Positions 25,257 through 35,628 of a stretch of 64,000 bases of DNA are shown piece after piece. This DNA comes from Aurelia coerulea. Taxonomy: Eukaryota > Cnidaria > Scyphozoa > Semaeostomeae > Ulmaridae. The translations under genes and the position numbers were made by a program. The DNA is taken from the NCBI GenBank assembly GCA_039566865.1, contig CM076943.1, positions 17,725,501 through 17,789,500 of the forward strand, given 5' to 3'. Below the pieces are notes generated by a model that was not told the origin of the DNA, searched no databases, and saw only the letters and a list, made by a program, of their open reading frames with translations. Positions within the stretch are counted from its first letter, which is position 1; each line of letters starts with the position of its first letter.

Positions 25257-25848
25257 ACACAAAGAGGATTTCGGTTTGCAAGTTCTTGAAAAAGGATAAA
25301 AAACCATCAGGCTTCGTCAGATATTCAGTCTTTTCCTCGTCAGTTGCTGCAAGAACGTATATCTCTTCATCTTCAAAGTCAATTTTTTCGTTGGCAGAAA
25401 CTCGTAAGGACAAGAATTGATTTTGTTGTGGTATTTGGCTAATGCATCGGTGGTACTACACAACATCTGTTCTTCATGTATACGGGGCAGATACATTTTT
25501 AAGGAAAGGCTGACGGAGCAGTTAGTTTATTTTGCAATAATTTCATACGGGGCAAGCAAATTTTTTTTCAAATATTTTTCTACTCCACCGGCCATGTAAT
25601 ATGATAAATTTTGCACTGTCCCTTATTAATGTGCATTTGTATTTGGTTTGTTTTCATGCAATGACGGCGGGGTGGTCATATCCTCCTGCTCCCCGTAGTA
25701 TCATCCTTGTAGTAAAAGTATTGTACTGTAGATTGTAAGTAGTGTACTCTGCAACATGTCTTGTAAAAAATGTTAATGGAACAAGCACAGATATTTGGCT
25801 TCAAAGCAAATTGCAACGAGCAATCTATGCGAAATTTCAGCACTGGAT

Positions 25849-26320
25849 AGAATAGGGCTCAAATCTTTCAAATCTTTCAAAATGTGGGTGTGAAATTGTA
25901 TTCTATTTTTCTTTGAATTGAATGGCTCGAAAGGAACTCAGGGTACTTTGCTGTAAATCTGTCGTGGGAATCTTTTGATATATTGATTATTTTCAAAATG
26001 GCAGAAAAATTAAAATCATCGTAAATCCTAATCAATAGAGGAAACGAGATGATAAAATTGTCAAGAAACCCATAGTTTATAAAGGTCTACAATACGGTCG
26101 CAACAAGAAATCGGTAGCTCTTCTGGTTTCGGATTTAGAAATTTGATGACGTCACAACCTCAAAAATAATAAATGCCACCATTTTGAAAATGATAAAAAT
26201 ATAAAAAATTCCATGGCAGATGTACAGCAAAATACCCCAAGTTCCTTTCAAGCAAATCAATTCAAAGGAAAATTTAATAGAATTTTACAACCACCTTTTA
26301 AAAGATTTGAGCCCTATGCT
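25849..26320. mobile_element. Mutator-like non-autonomous element, 9-bp TSD
   Basis: The right tip GAGCCCTATGCT and the left tip AGAATAGGGCTC form terminal inverted repeats (one base altered). They are flanked by perfect 9 bp duplications GCACTGGAT at 25840-25848 and 26321-26329. The centre carries GATGACGTCACAACCTCAAA, which is conserved in the sister copies at 21 kb and 36 kb. There is no transposase. A 9 bp duplication with AGCATAGG-type tips supports Mutator-like (MULE) mobilisation. Confidence 0.85.
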
Positions 26321-27054
26321 GCACTGGATAAAATTCTTAGTTTCTCACAGATAACATGTCTGTGGAACAAATTCCGTGTACAGACAGTCTGGTACCCAGG
26401 GTAGCAAAAGGCACACCACACCACTGGCTAGAATTCCAACCATACAGCCTGTGTCCTTTCCATTTGAAGATAATTTAGGTGTGCCTTCTCGTCATTAACA
26501 TACCACTGCTAAGCTAATAAAAGCTCCATCGTTCCAAAAATAAATTATCTGGAGAGGTTTCCACAGCAAATTTTAATCGATATGATTGAAGGATTACGTG
26601 GAAATATACAATATTGAAAAATATACATGACCAGCCTATCAACAGGGATAAAAGGATGAATATAAATGGACGTGATAAAGTAGCATTCACCATTGCACCT
26701 ACGATAAAAGATTCTGAAATCATATTTAAGCCCAACTATGAGGTGTAATTTTCAAACAACGTTGTGTGGATCAGCCAGGTTATATCATGTATGTATATCA
26801 TATAGCAGTATTTTGGTCGAAGTGCAGTAAACGAGCAAATCTAGATTTTATTACAGGCCCTATAAGAACTGATATTGTTAAACACCTGAAGATGGCATGA
26901 AATGCTGAAGAATGACAGCCCCAGATATCCTCAACAAACAAAGTCAATTTTAGGTTTGCTGATTTATAGTTATGCAACCAAGCTACCAATATTAAAAGTT
27001 CATTTGGTTGAGCCTTACTGCGTCAAAATTTTAACACTTTTGGAACGCCCGGTA

Positions 27055-27145
27055 CACTCATCTTCTTATAAGAAACTTGGCTTTGTAGCTCAGTTTCTTA
27101 ACTTTTGGACTCAATTCTTAAACTAAGAGTTTCTTGTAGAGTTTC
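27055..27145. repeat. Short relative of the 13.5-kb repeat family
   Basis: TACACTCATCTTCTTATAAG, then AAACTTGG, then several TTTCTTAA words parallel the left end of the repeat at 13487-13690. Only about 90 bp is similar. Confidence 0.4.
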
Positions 27146-27357
27146 TTAATTTTCATAAAATTTAATAAATAAATACAGAGAGAGGATGATGACGTATTTA
27201 TGTACTACTGACACCCCATGCGCTCTCTGACACTCATGATTCGGCACTTCTAAATTATATGTCATCAAAAAGCAATTTAAAGATTATATTTTCATTTTCT
27301 GTATTTTTCTTCTGTCTCTCTGACAATTTTTATATTTTCCGTTTAAGAGATCACCTC

Positions 27358-27359
<2 letters not shown>

Positions 27360-27434
<75 letters not shown>
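27360..27434 (-). repeat. (AAT)n microsatellite, possible LINE tail
   Basis: About 25 AAT units. On the minus strand the preceding bases read TGTATAAAGATTCGTATT, which is like LINE 3' ends that carry (ATT)n tails. The poly-Ile frame across it is meaningless. Confidence 0.75.
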
Positions 27435-27436
<2 letters not shown>

Positions 27437-27673
27437 GAATCTTTATACAGGAATTTACACTTCAACATGTAATGCTGTTATCAACGTGTGTCCTGGTTTA
27501 ATTAAAGTAAAAAAAAAAAACTTAGGAAACCATTATGGAAATAAGGCCAATTCGACCTTTTAATGCTATTTATTTATTTAATTTGTATTAAGATTGTAAT
27601 TTAGCTATTTCTAGCTTTTAAAACATTGTAATATTCTATTATTTTAGCGGCAAATGTACCCATACATACTTTC

Positions 27674-27741
27674 ATTCATACATACATACATACATACATA
27701 CATACATACATACATACATACATACATACATACATACATAC
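27674..27741. repeat. (CATA)n microsatellite
   Basis: About 16 perfect CATA units, bracketed by CTTTCATTCATA on both sides. Confidence 0.9.
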
Positions 27742-28120
27742 TTTCATTCATACATAAATACATACAATTCCATAATCTATCCAAATTCATTGAGCCCCAT
27801 AGATACTAGCTTTTTAAGCCCATATAGGCTATAGACAAAATAGGACAATATCATAAAAGCTTACACTTTTTGGTATTATATAATTGGCAATGCAGTTTTC
27901 ATTTTTGACTGTTGAGGACTGGATTGTCAAGGACTTTGCGACAAAGCATGGTAAATTGAGAAAGTTTCTTAACTTCAAATTGACCTCTTTTTGCTTCCAA
28001 TAGAATTTCCTAATTTCCTGGAAGATACTAAATATTCTTATGAGAAGTTTCTTACGGACAATAAATGCAGATTATGCCAAATGTCATAATATTTTTGACT
28101 CACCATGCATGGCATGACCC

Positions 28121-29042
28121 AAGAGACGTAGGAACCGGGGGCACCTGGGGCATGTGCCCCCTCTAACCGTATCTCATCTTGGAGCTTTGTAGTGGTCAAT
28201 ACCTGGAGGGTTGATTCCACCCACCCCCACCCCCCCCCCCCTCTTTTTCTTCGCTGTTATAGTAGCTATAATCTTAAAACTTGGTAAATAGTTTTGAGAT
28301 TTTACTAAGTAATTTGGGAACCCTTTAGACAAGACAAAATCAATTCTAAACTTCCGGCAATAAGAATATAAGAAACACGTAAGAAAATTGTGGTAGCAAA
28401 ATGGCCCAAAAATTTAAGAAACTGCCTACCATCCCCGGACCTTAGTTTCTTATAAAAAAAATGAGTGTAGATGGACTTTGATGCAAACAATCAAAATCAA
28501 GTAATTAAATCAAATTATCTCAATTTTTCTTGTTGCTATGACAATAAGAAGATATGAAGTTATCATTATCATGATTATTACCATCATGATCGAAACGATA
28601 AAATGAGGCACTAAATTGAAAATTTTTGTTTCAAATTGAGCTGGATATCATCAAATGCACGTGTAAGCATAATTTAGCAGATATTTGAGATTAATATCTG
28701 CAACAATATAAAAAAGAGTACACAAATTTTGTTGACTACACAGTAAAACATTGGTTGCCATGGTTAAGGTGCTATATTTAGAGTCTTGAAATTTTCATCA
28801 CTCGATACGGATACAGCATAGATATAAAATCAAAGTAGCGGAATCTTGGCATTCTGCTTTGCACATTTTAGCATTGGCAAACTAAAGTTTACTTGGGGAG
28901 GTGGAATCCACCCCCCCCCCCAGGTTAGATAGGTTTAAGATTTTGCAATAAACAAAGAAGTGCCCTTTTTATTTCAGGAAGTGCCCCTTTAGCTTCATGA
29001 AAAAAGTGCCTTGAAGTGTTTGAGATGCTTCCTACGTCCCTA
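28121..29042. mobile_element. hAT-type element, GACGTAGGA ends
   Basis: The left tip AAGAGACGTAGGAACCGGGG and the right tip, inverted TAGGGACGTAGGAAGC, are flanked by CATGACCC (28113-28120) and CATGCCCC (29043-29050), an 8 bp duplication with one change. The right side matches the short element at 56958-57125 (GGCACTTTTTTCATGAAGCT-like words). The interior holds the dispersed repeat at 28290-28472 and two C-tracts beside GATTCCACCC and AATCCACCC, which may mark a further insertion. No transposase is present. Confidence 0.75.
28290..28472. repeat. Dispersed repeat family, copy 2 (inverted)
   Basis: This is the reverse complement of most of 13487-13690. It lies wholly inside the hAT-type element at 28121-29042 and is therefore either a nested insertion or captured sequence. 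Confidence 0.6.
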
Positions 29043-29712
29043 CATGCCCCGAGGAACATTATTATTTCTGCACAGTAAAGACATATTTATACAGGATCAA
29101 GTGGAAGTAATCTCGACAAACCAATTAATATCAGCCAGTATACCGACGGTCGACAGTTATAACGAGACAAGGAAACGTTACTTATATTTGATTTACAATT
29201 GTCTCCTTTAAAAATAATAAATAAAATTTAGAATGAAAAGTAATCAACAAAAATACGATCAAAAAAGTTGTTTTTTACCAAACTTAATTGTGTCCTTTCT
29301 TTGTAAAGAGTATACAGGAAAGGGAAGCCAGTCTAAGTAAAAACTAAAAATTCTTGAAGACAGGGCTAGATTGCAAACACTTAATAATGGTTAATTACTT
29401 TGAAATTAGTTTAACATCGGATACGTTGCTAGCATGTTCTTCGATTTGTCGTCAATAAAAGGAAGTTACCAACATCACAATAGGCCACCAAACAAGAAGC
29501 TATTGCTTTTCAGGCAGAAATGTTGCTGTGCATTGCTAGCGACAACTGACTTTCTGAAAGCAGTGGGCAATCTCGTCCTCAGAATGAGTGTGTTGCTCTA
29601 CCTGGGATACAAGAGGCCATTCTGCAATTTGACTGGCTATTCGCAAACAATAGCAAACATAAACAATTTCTCGAGAACTCCCTAACTATTCAAATAATGA
29701 CACTATAATTTA

Positions 29713-29775
29713 GTCATTTTCATTTCATTTCATTTTTTTCATTTTACTTTTTTAACCACGGTAGCGCCGTCAGTC
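29713..29775 (-). mobile_element. Possible LINE/SINE 3' tail
   Basis: On the minus strand the sequence reads GTGGTTAAAAAAGTAAAATG and then ATGAA-type repeats. Pentameric tails of this kind end several invertebrate LINEs and SINEs. The body upstream is not recognised. Confidence 0.3.
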
Positions 29776-30104
29776 TGCAGAGACTGCTTTGCAGGGGGCC
29801 TTGCAACTAAGCAACAATCGTTATAGCGTTACTGTATTGATTGGAATCGAGGTCGCATAATTAGTGTTACCTATTTAAGGCCTCGTAACCTTGTTCTAGA
29901 CAAGAGACTAGAAAAGCCTTGCCGTAACAAAATGCTAATTAGCCTTGTGGAAACCTTGTGTTAGACTGGTTGTAACTTGGAATCTTACTGATAGCCTCGT
30001 AATTTCCTTTAAATGTTAGGGTCAGGTCATAACAAGGTCATAGTCTCCACTACAAGGCTAGCACTTGGACTGTACGTACAAGGCCAAGTTTAGCCTTGTA
30101 TTTT

Positions 30105-30560
30105 TGTACAGGCAGCTTAATGGGCTTGCTCCACAATACATGTGTAATCTGTTCACTAGAACATCCAAGCTAGCCTAGGAATCTTGGAGCTTCCGACAGG
30201 GGGGCTAAAATGGCTAGAAAATGCAGTTTTCATACGTCATTTTGCCAAACTTCCGACGGGGGGCTAGATGCTTCCGACGAGGGGGCTGTAGCCCCCCTGG
30301 TCCTCCCCTGGCGCCACCCCTGCTAAGGGTGCCATCGAAAACTCCACTAATGGACAGAAGTGTTTCTCTTTTATTAGAGGTGCCAAGTCTTGGAATGGCC
30401 TCTTAGCTGAGTGTAAGATGGCATCCTCAATGAGTAACTTCAAGAAACTTGCAGAGCAACTGTATGATGAGTGTATATGTGTGTATACATATTATATATT
30501 TGGACTTTTTTTCATTTTAAACATTTATTTTAGATCATAGGGATTTTTGATTTGTATATT
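30105..30560 (+). pseudogene. LINE reverse-transcriptase C-terminus, split by a hAT end
   Basis: Two coding pieces fit the same LINE protein tail. The first, RQLNGLAPQYMCNLFTRTSK (about 30108-30170), corresponds to the conserved 'LNGLAPxY' segment. The second, after an insertion, is CFSFIRGAKSWNGL then MASSMSNFKKLAEQLY (about 30352-30470). Between them sits a hAT-like end (up to 30322). An AT-rich 3' UTR follows. Stops and the insertion make it a dead copy of a CR1/L2/Jockey-group element. Confidence 0.6.
30197..30322. mobile_element. hAT-type right end inside a LINE fragment
   Basis: The right tip, inverted CAGGGGTGGCGCCAGGGG, is a typical hAT terminus. The interior repeats CTTCCGACRGGGGG about three times. 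The left tip is unclear and no 8 bp duplication could be matched, so the left limit is approximate. Confidence 0.5.
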
Positions 30561-31179
30561 ATAAATTGAAAAATTATAATTAGGTTAGTTTAGCTTTTTC
30601 CGATGATATTTCAATTCTGTAAGTTCTATATTGAAATCAACATTGCTGGAAGAGCTGCCCTCTTTAATAGAAATTTGAAATAAATAAATAACTTTGAAAA
30701 AAACTATGGACTGAAGATACCAACTCGCCAAAACTATCATACCACCAGAACAGATATGCCTCCTTGAAGCAACAACAACAACATCAATTCCTCTCAATAT
30801 GGAGCGTCAAGTGAGTGCTTGTGCAGTAAGGCTAATCAAGCTGAAAGATAACTGAAATCATTGTAAGAGATAACCTATTGTTTTCTCGCTGCAACAGCTC
30901 ACGTTATGTTCAGATGTGTGTTCTTTGAAAAAGCTCTTATTTACGTAAACAGAAATTGCATATCTAAATTCTATACCTTGCAAATTAACTAATTCATTGG
31001 TGTATATAGCTAGACATTATCAACTCCTTTTTCAAAGTAGCTGCTAAGCAATAAGTTGGCCGTTCCATCCCCTTTCCCCGTAACGAAAATATATTTTCAA
31101 TTGAAGTTAGGTGCTTAATAATAATAATAATCTCTTTATTTACAGTTGGTAGCAGGATAGCATATATACATAGATAATT

Positions 31180-31795
31180 TAATCAGGGAAAATATCTGAC
31201 TACGAAAATATCTGACTACGAACTACACACTGACGTCGAAGGAAACAGAACCCCGTAACAACAGCACATCAAAACGACAACATCGCACTGCGAACAACGC
31301 CAAAGAAAAGAACCGAACCGAACTGAATGAACAGGGTAAAGGTACACCCGAGGTGGGTTAAGATTCAGGGAATCAGCCACTGGCAAAGAAGCACTGTAAT
31401 AAGATTGGAAAAGCGACGCTCGAAGAACGATGAAAGAAGATCTGACGTCAAAAGACAAAGCACGAAAATACAACACCAGGACAAGAGAACCGACCCCTAC
31501 GACGACAACGACTCAACTGAAAAACAACGAGAACGAGGCTAACAACAGAAACAACACATGACAAGGACATTTTTACCTAATAAGGACAAAATTATACTTG
31601 TAAATTAATTAACCTTTTATGGACATACATTTTACTCTAAATAAAGGTCGATCCTTTAACTTAATCAGTTGCTCTGAAGATGCCCTAGAGGGCGAAACTA
31701 GTTAGCAGATAGCTGAATAAATGGAAAAAAAGCGCAAAGATCAACTCGATGCCTGCTCTCTGAGGATGTTGTCCCTCTTCTTCATCGTTCACTAT
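31180..31795 (+). mobile_element. Hammerhead-ribozyme-bearing retroelement (Penelope-like or retrozyme-like)
   Basis: This insertion in the LINE 3' UTR is bordered by ATAGATAATT on both sides (31170-31179 and 31796-31805). The first part has a 16 bp direct repeat (AAAATATCTGACTACG, twice), then about 330 bp with strong A/C-over-T strand bias and basic, Arg/Lys-rich decayed coding potential, then an AT-rich stretch, then a hammerhead ribozyme motif at 31665-31716. Hammerheads of this type are known from Penelope-like elements and metazoan retrozymes. No reverse transcriptase is present, so it is a truncated or non-autonomous copy. A residual nuclease domain in the biased stretch is possible but not shown. 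Confidence 0.55.
31665..31716 (+). ncRNA. Type I hammerhead ribozyme motif
   Basis: All hammerhead parts occur in order. Stem I 5' strand is TCAGTT plus GCT (31665-31673). The core is CTGAAGA (31674-31680). Stem II is GCCC-TAGA-GGGC (31682-31693), followed by GAAA (31694-31697). Stem III is the tiny palindrome ACTAGT (31697-31702). Predicted cleavage falls after T31703. Stem I 3' strand is AGC (31704-31706) and, after an AGAT loop, AGCTGA (31711-31716), which re-pairs with TCAGTT including one G-U. The palindromic stem III would favour cleavage as a dimer. One deviation is an extra T at 31681 between core and stem II. Confidence 0.65.
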
Positions 31796-32325
31796 ATAGA
31801 TAATTAAATTATGTACAGAACTAATTAATACCAACTATTTACATACCAGAAGGGAAAAAAATACAATATTGATTGACCAATTTACATATTTTACAGCTAC
31901 ATTTGTCTCCATAAATCTTACGTTTTCAGCACTCTTTATTGTATCAGGCATGGCATTTCAAAGAATGCTCCCTCGAAATGCTAGAGGGTTTATACCAAAA
32001 GATATCGCTTTGATAGGCGAAAGTTGAGCGTATTTTCGATTCGTAGATTATACGTCAGTTCCCTCTGCACGAAAATTCTCTCATCAATGATGGAATTCAT
32101 GATTTAATGATTTGTATATCTCGGTCAACAGTTTTTGTAAGTTTTTTTAGTGAATGGCTATTTCATTGTTCTGAATAAGGAGGCATTCTAAGGTGGATTT
32201 ATAATCAATACACAACACCCGTAGTGCACGTTTATGTACTCGATTTATCTCCTTATGACATTGCTTTCCACAGAAATCCAAATGAGAGGACAGTAATTGA
32301 AACTTGACAGCAGAAAGGAATTGTA

Positions 32326-33174
32326 GGGGAGACCGGGGTCAATTGTAACACTTTTTGGAAAATCAGCCATCATATCGTCTAAATAATGATTAATTGTGCT
32401 CTTGAAGGAAAATGATATTGTAGTTGCATCCATTGGAATAAAACAGACATTAGTCTCCATCACATAGAACCAATTGTTGTGATGCTGTGATAGTTTCAAA
32501 ATCAGTGGTCAAGTGTTACAATTGCCCGGTAACACGGGGCAATTGTAACAGATGGTTGGAGCAATTGTTACATATCTTTAAAATCATCACAGATGATTAT
32601 TGTATGACTCTGCTTTTTCCTTCCACAAAATGTAGCACCAGGTGGCAGATTATTCGTGGCTTTCAAAAGAACAAATTAAAAATAAGATGTAGTTTTTATT
32701 TCTTCGTAAAGTTGGGTGGATTGGTTGAAAAAAAATGAATCGATTGACAAAAAAGTTTTCTTCTTTTACAAATTTCAATTCTGAACTCTTTCATACTGCA
32801 TAGATGCACGTTGTTCCACCAGATTAGAAAATAAATCAAGACCAAAGCATTGGTCAGCTTACACCGGGGCAATTGTAACAGCGTGTTGCAATTGCCCCTG
32901 ACCTAGTCAGCTATCAATATTGAAATTTTTTCTCAAGAACAAAATCTTTCAGACACAAATTTACAGCGAATGTACGTATTTACTTTCGTACTCAAAAACA
33001 TATATTTCCCCCGAAAATCTTGCAAATATGACAGAATATTCCTGCATCTCAAGTCGTAGGTAGAGGGTTAGAATGAGCATGCTCTGTGCAAAAACCAGAT
33101 TTTTTGCGCTTTTCTGCAAGGCGTGAGAGTCAGTGTTACAATTGCCCCGTGTTTCAATTGCCCCCGGTCTCCCC
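32326..33174. mobile_element. Inverted-repeat element rich in CAATTG motifs
   Basis: The tips read GGGGAGACCGGGGTCAATTG and, inverted, GGGGAGACCGGGGGCAATTG. The element interrupts the minus-strand LINE between its thumb and C-terminal segments. Across its 849 bp the word GCAATTGTAACA or its complement recurs at least eight times, often next to CGGGG. No transposase frame is seen. The exact duplication is ambiguous. Confidence 0.7.
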
Positions 33175-33891
33175 AACAATAATTTTGCCTTGCCTGTGTC
33201 TAGGAATTTAGCTACCCTAGAAAATGCTTTCACATGTTTATCTACTTTTTGGCACAGGGTTATTGACATATTGGTCAAATTTAAGACCAGAATCGATTGT
33301 GACACCTAGAAGTTTAACATTATCCAATGCAAATGTTATCATCAGATTTGGTTCCTAGGAGATCACCTGGAATTTAGATGGATTAGCCGCCATTCTATTT
33401 GATTCAAACCATTTTAGCGCTTGACATAGATCCTCTTCTAGGTCAATAATAATTCCATCCAAATTTCTTCGTCTGCGAAATTGCAAATTTCTGTATTTGG
33501 ATGAATTAAATCAAACCATAGACGTAAATGTTGAATAGCATGGGACCTAAGACAGAACATTGGGGCACACCTGATACCATATCGAGCCAGCCGGTGAAAA
33601 CCGACCCAATCTCCACTCTTCGCTTTTTGCCGCAAAGATAGCTATGTCTGAATCTGAGGCAGTTCATGCCGACGCCAGAGGCCTCTAACTTTGCTATCAG
33701 GAGATCATGAGGTAGACAATCAAAAGCCTTAGACAGGTCCACAAGTACCAGAGTGCTCAATTCATTGACGTATACTTCATCAGAGGCCTACACAGTAGAT
33801 TGGCTCATCAAAGTAAAGTTATTGATAAGTCCTCGCTGTAAGCTAATCTTTCTACCGGGTGTCTCAAAAAGTACTCATGTTAGAAGAATCG

Positions 33892-34290
33892 TCAACATTT
33901 GGTCACATGTAGCATAAGCTCAAGAATATTTCTGTTCATTGACTTGGGAAAATCTCTTTCGCCATACCATAAAAGTTGTAACAAAGCTTCATTTGCAAGA
34001 TGTACATATCCAAGCGGTCGTACTAATGCAAAGATTCCAGCGAGGAGGTCTTGTCTTTGTACATCAAAGCAAGGGCAGAGCAACAAGAAGTGTTCCGTAT
34101 CTTACCGTCATTTGTCGGACAATTCGGATTTGTGGTATCTTTAAAATTGTTTTTAAATTTGTGAAAATTTAACTCGCTGAGACAGACTCTATGTTGAGTA
34201 AGATAGGACAGACCTTTTGGATCATGAATCCCACAGGCGGGTTTTCCAGGGGAGGGCGGATTTTTTATAGCATTTTTTTTCAAACGGCAA
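33892..34290 (-). pseudogene. LINE C-terminal fragment (CGIHDPKGLSYL type)
   Basis: The minus strand encodes ACGIHDPKGLSYLTQHRV, then LNFHKFKNNFKDTTNPNCP, then after a frameshift CPCFDVQRQDLLAGIF and NRNILELML. This is the post-RT zinc-knuckle-like tail of a Jockey-like LINE family. The element at 36188-36771 encodes the homologous end (CPSFDEERRDLLAGVL, NRNILQLTLQYIHKTGRFD). The expected 'C..C...H....C' cluster is partly preserved. There is no catalytic domain. Confidence 0.6.
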
Positions 34291-34339
34291 CGGATGGTGC
34301 AAGCCTAGTCTCAGGTTCAATTTTCTTCCATTCGGACAG

Positions 34340-34790
34340 ACATTCAGTCATTCATGAAGGATATTTTCATGCAACGAAATATTAGGTACTGCCTAAGGCA
34401 TGGTAATGACGCTCAACTGCCAAAAGTACGAACTACGTCCTTTGGAGTTGAGTCCATTACTTACCTTGGAAATAAACTGTGGCAACATTTACCGCAAGAA
34501 CTAAAACAATCAAACAGCCTTCCTATGTTCAAAAAACGAATTAGACGTTGGAATGGTGGAACATGCAACTGTAGACTTTGCAAAGTATATATCCCGCAAG
34601 TTGGGTTTCTAACATGATAGATTTTAACTCTGATTTGTCCTGTAATATATATTAATTTAGTTTTATTGTAAATTATGTATATTGTAAATAGTAGGCCTTA
34701 ATTAGCTGCAATTTAGCTATTCATTTTTTAGCCTACTTTAAATAGATATTTAAGAAGAATAATAATAATAATAATAATAATACAGTGTGG
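34340..34790 (+). pseudogene. LINE C-terminus with 3' UTR and (AAT)n tail
   Basis: About 34,380-34,617 encodes YCLRHGNDAQLPKVRTTSFG, then ESITYLGNKLWQHLPQEL, then FKKRIRRWNGGTCNCRLCK and a closing YIPQVGFLT before a stop. This Cys-containing end is characteristic of a cnidarian-type LINE family. An AT-rich UTR leads to an (AAT)n tail at about 34,757-34,783. The copy is 5'-truncated. Confidence 0.65.
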
Positions 34791-35270
34791 ATAAAAGTAC
34801 GTTCTTGAGACACCCGGCATTATCTTGATCACGATTCTGCAACCATGTTTTCACGACAACGCCCTGTGATCGTGAGAGCGACTTACTCTTTGTCTCAGGA
34901 AGCTTTTCGTTGAGGAGGGCAGCTTACTGAGACGCGAATCGATGTCTTTCAACGATGCGGTAACCTCAGCAATATGGTGGAAAGTGTTTCCATATGTCTA
35001 ATGTGTTAGAGCTGGGAAAATGGCGCTTTCCGCACCTCGAACAAGTGTGAACCATCAAACTGTTACTTAGTCAGTTATACGTGGCCACTCCAACACATAT
35101 GATATCAATTTGATTGCGGGTACACTAATGGGATTGCAAGCAAATATGGTTGCAACAGCTTTCACCACAATTCACAACTGTGGTCCTTTCGATTTAACGA
35201 ATGCTACATCGACAGCATAGGCGTCGAGCCTTCGTATGAAATGTTATTACCTGACTGACGTTTCAAAAAC

Positions 35271-35619
35271 GAGGCAATACAAAAATCCCGCCAATCCCAT
35301 TGGTTAATCGCACATTTACCGCAGTTTTCCCGTAGCCTTGTATGATACGATACAAGGACGCGTTTTTTCACCACAGCAACTGATTTAGGCCTGTGAGATT
35401 TAATACAAACTCAAGTGACATAGCAGTAACAAAGTGCGTTTGAAATAATACAAGTTAAAATAGAAGCTATCAGGTAATAAAACTCATACTAACCGGTTTT
35501 GTTGTTGTACAGGAAAATATAAAGCCCTCGGTCTTATTGCACAGCCTCGCAAGCTCGGTCTGATCCTTTAAGACCTCGGGCTTTATATTTTCTTGTACAA
35601 AACAAAACCGGTTAGTATG
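35271..35619. mobile_element. Non-autonomous element with internal hairpin, copy 2 (inverted)
   Basis: Reverse complement of 16909-17250. The hairpin side contains CCGGTTTTGTTGTTGTACAG and its inverted partner, with AAGCCCTCGGTCTTA-type arms. The other end starts GAGGCAATACAA. It abuts the Mutator-like element at 35629, separated only by that element's target duplication. Confidence 0.7.
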
Positions 35620-35628
35620 CGCATATTA

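Larger units (their letters stand above)
31115..33850 (-). pseudogene. Decayed LINE (CR1/L2/Jockey group) reverse transcriptase, with two insertions
   Basis: Read on the minus strand, the RT domain starts near 33,760 with LVDLSKAFDCLPHDLLIAKL, then SGVPQCSVLGPMLFNIY. After a frameshift comes NFADEE where F/YADD is expected, so the second catalytic Asp is replaced. Next are ALKWFESNRMAANPSKFQ and LLGVTIDSGLKFDQYVNN. After an insertion (32326-33174) it resumes as FNYCPLIWISVESN and decayed C-terminal residues (YNLRIENTLNFRL) to about 31,920. The 3' UTR is split by the insertion at 31180-31795 and ends in an (ATT)n tail at 31115-31130. There are multiple stops and frameshifts. Confidence 0.75.
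33855..34817. mobile_element. Mariner-type element carrying two LINE 3' fragments
   Basis: The termini CCGGGTGTCTCAAAAAGTAC and, inverted, CCGGGTGTCTCAAGAACGTAC match the tip style of the elements at 51669 and 62923. TA flanks the left; the right flank is CA, a probable mutation. Inside there is no transposase. The left half encodes a LINE C-terminus on the minus strand and the right half a different LINE C-terminus on the plus strand, ending in (AAT)n. Confidence 0.65.

Noticed and set aside
27259..27501. A frame with a long run of isoleucine
   Set aside because: It is a translation of the (AAT)n microsatellite.
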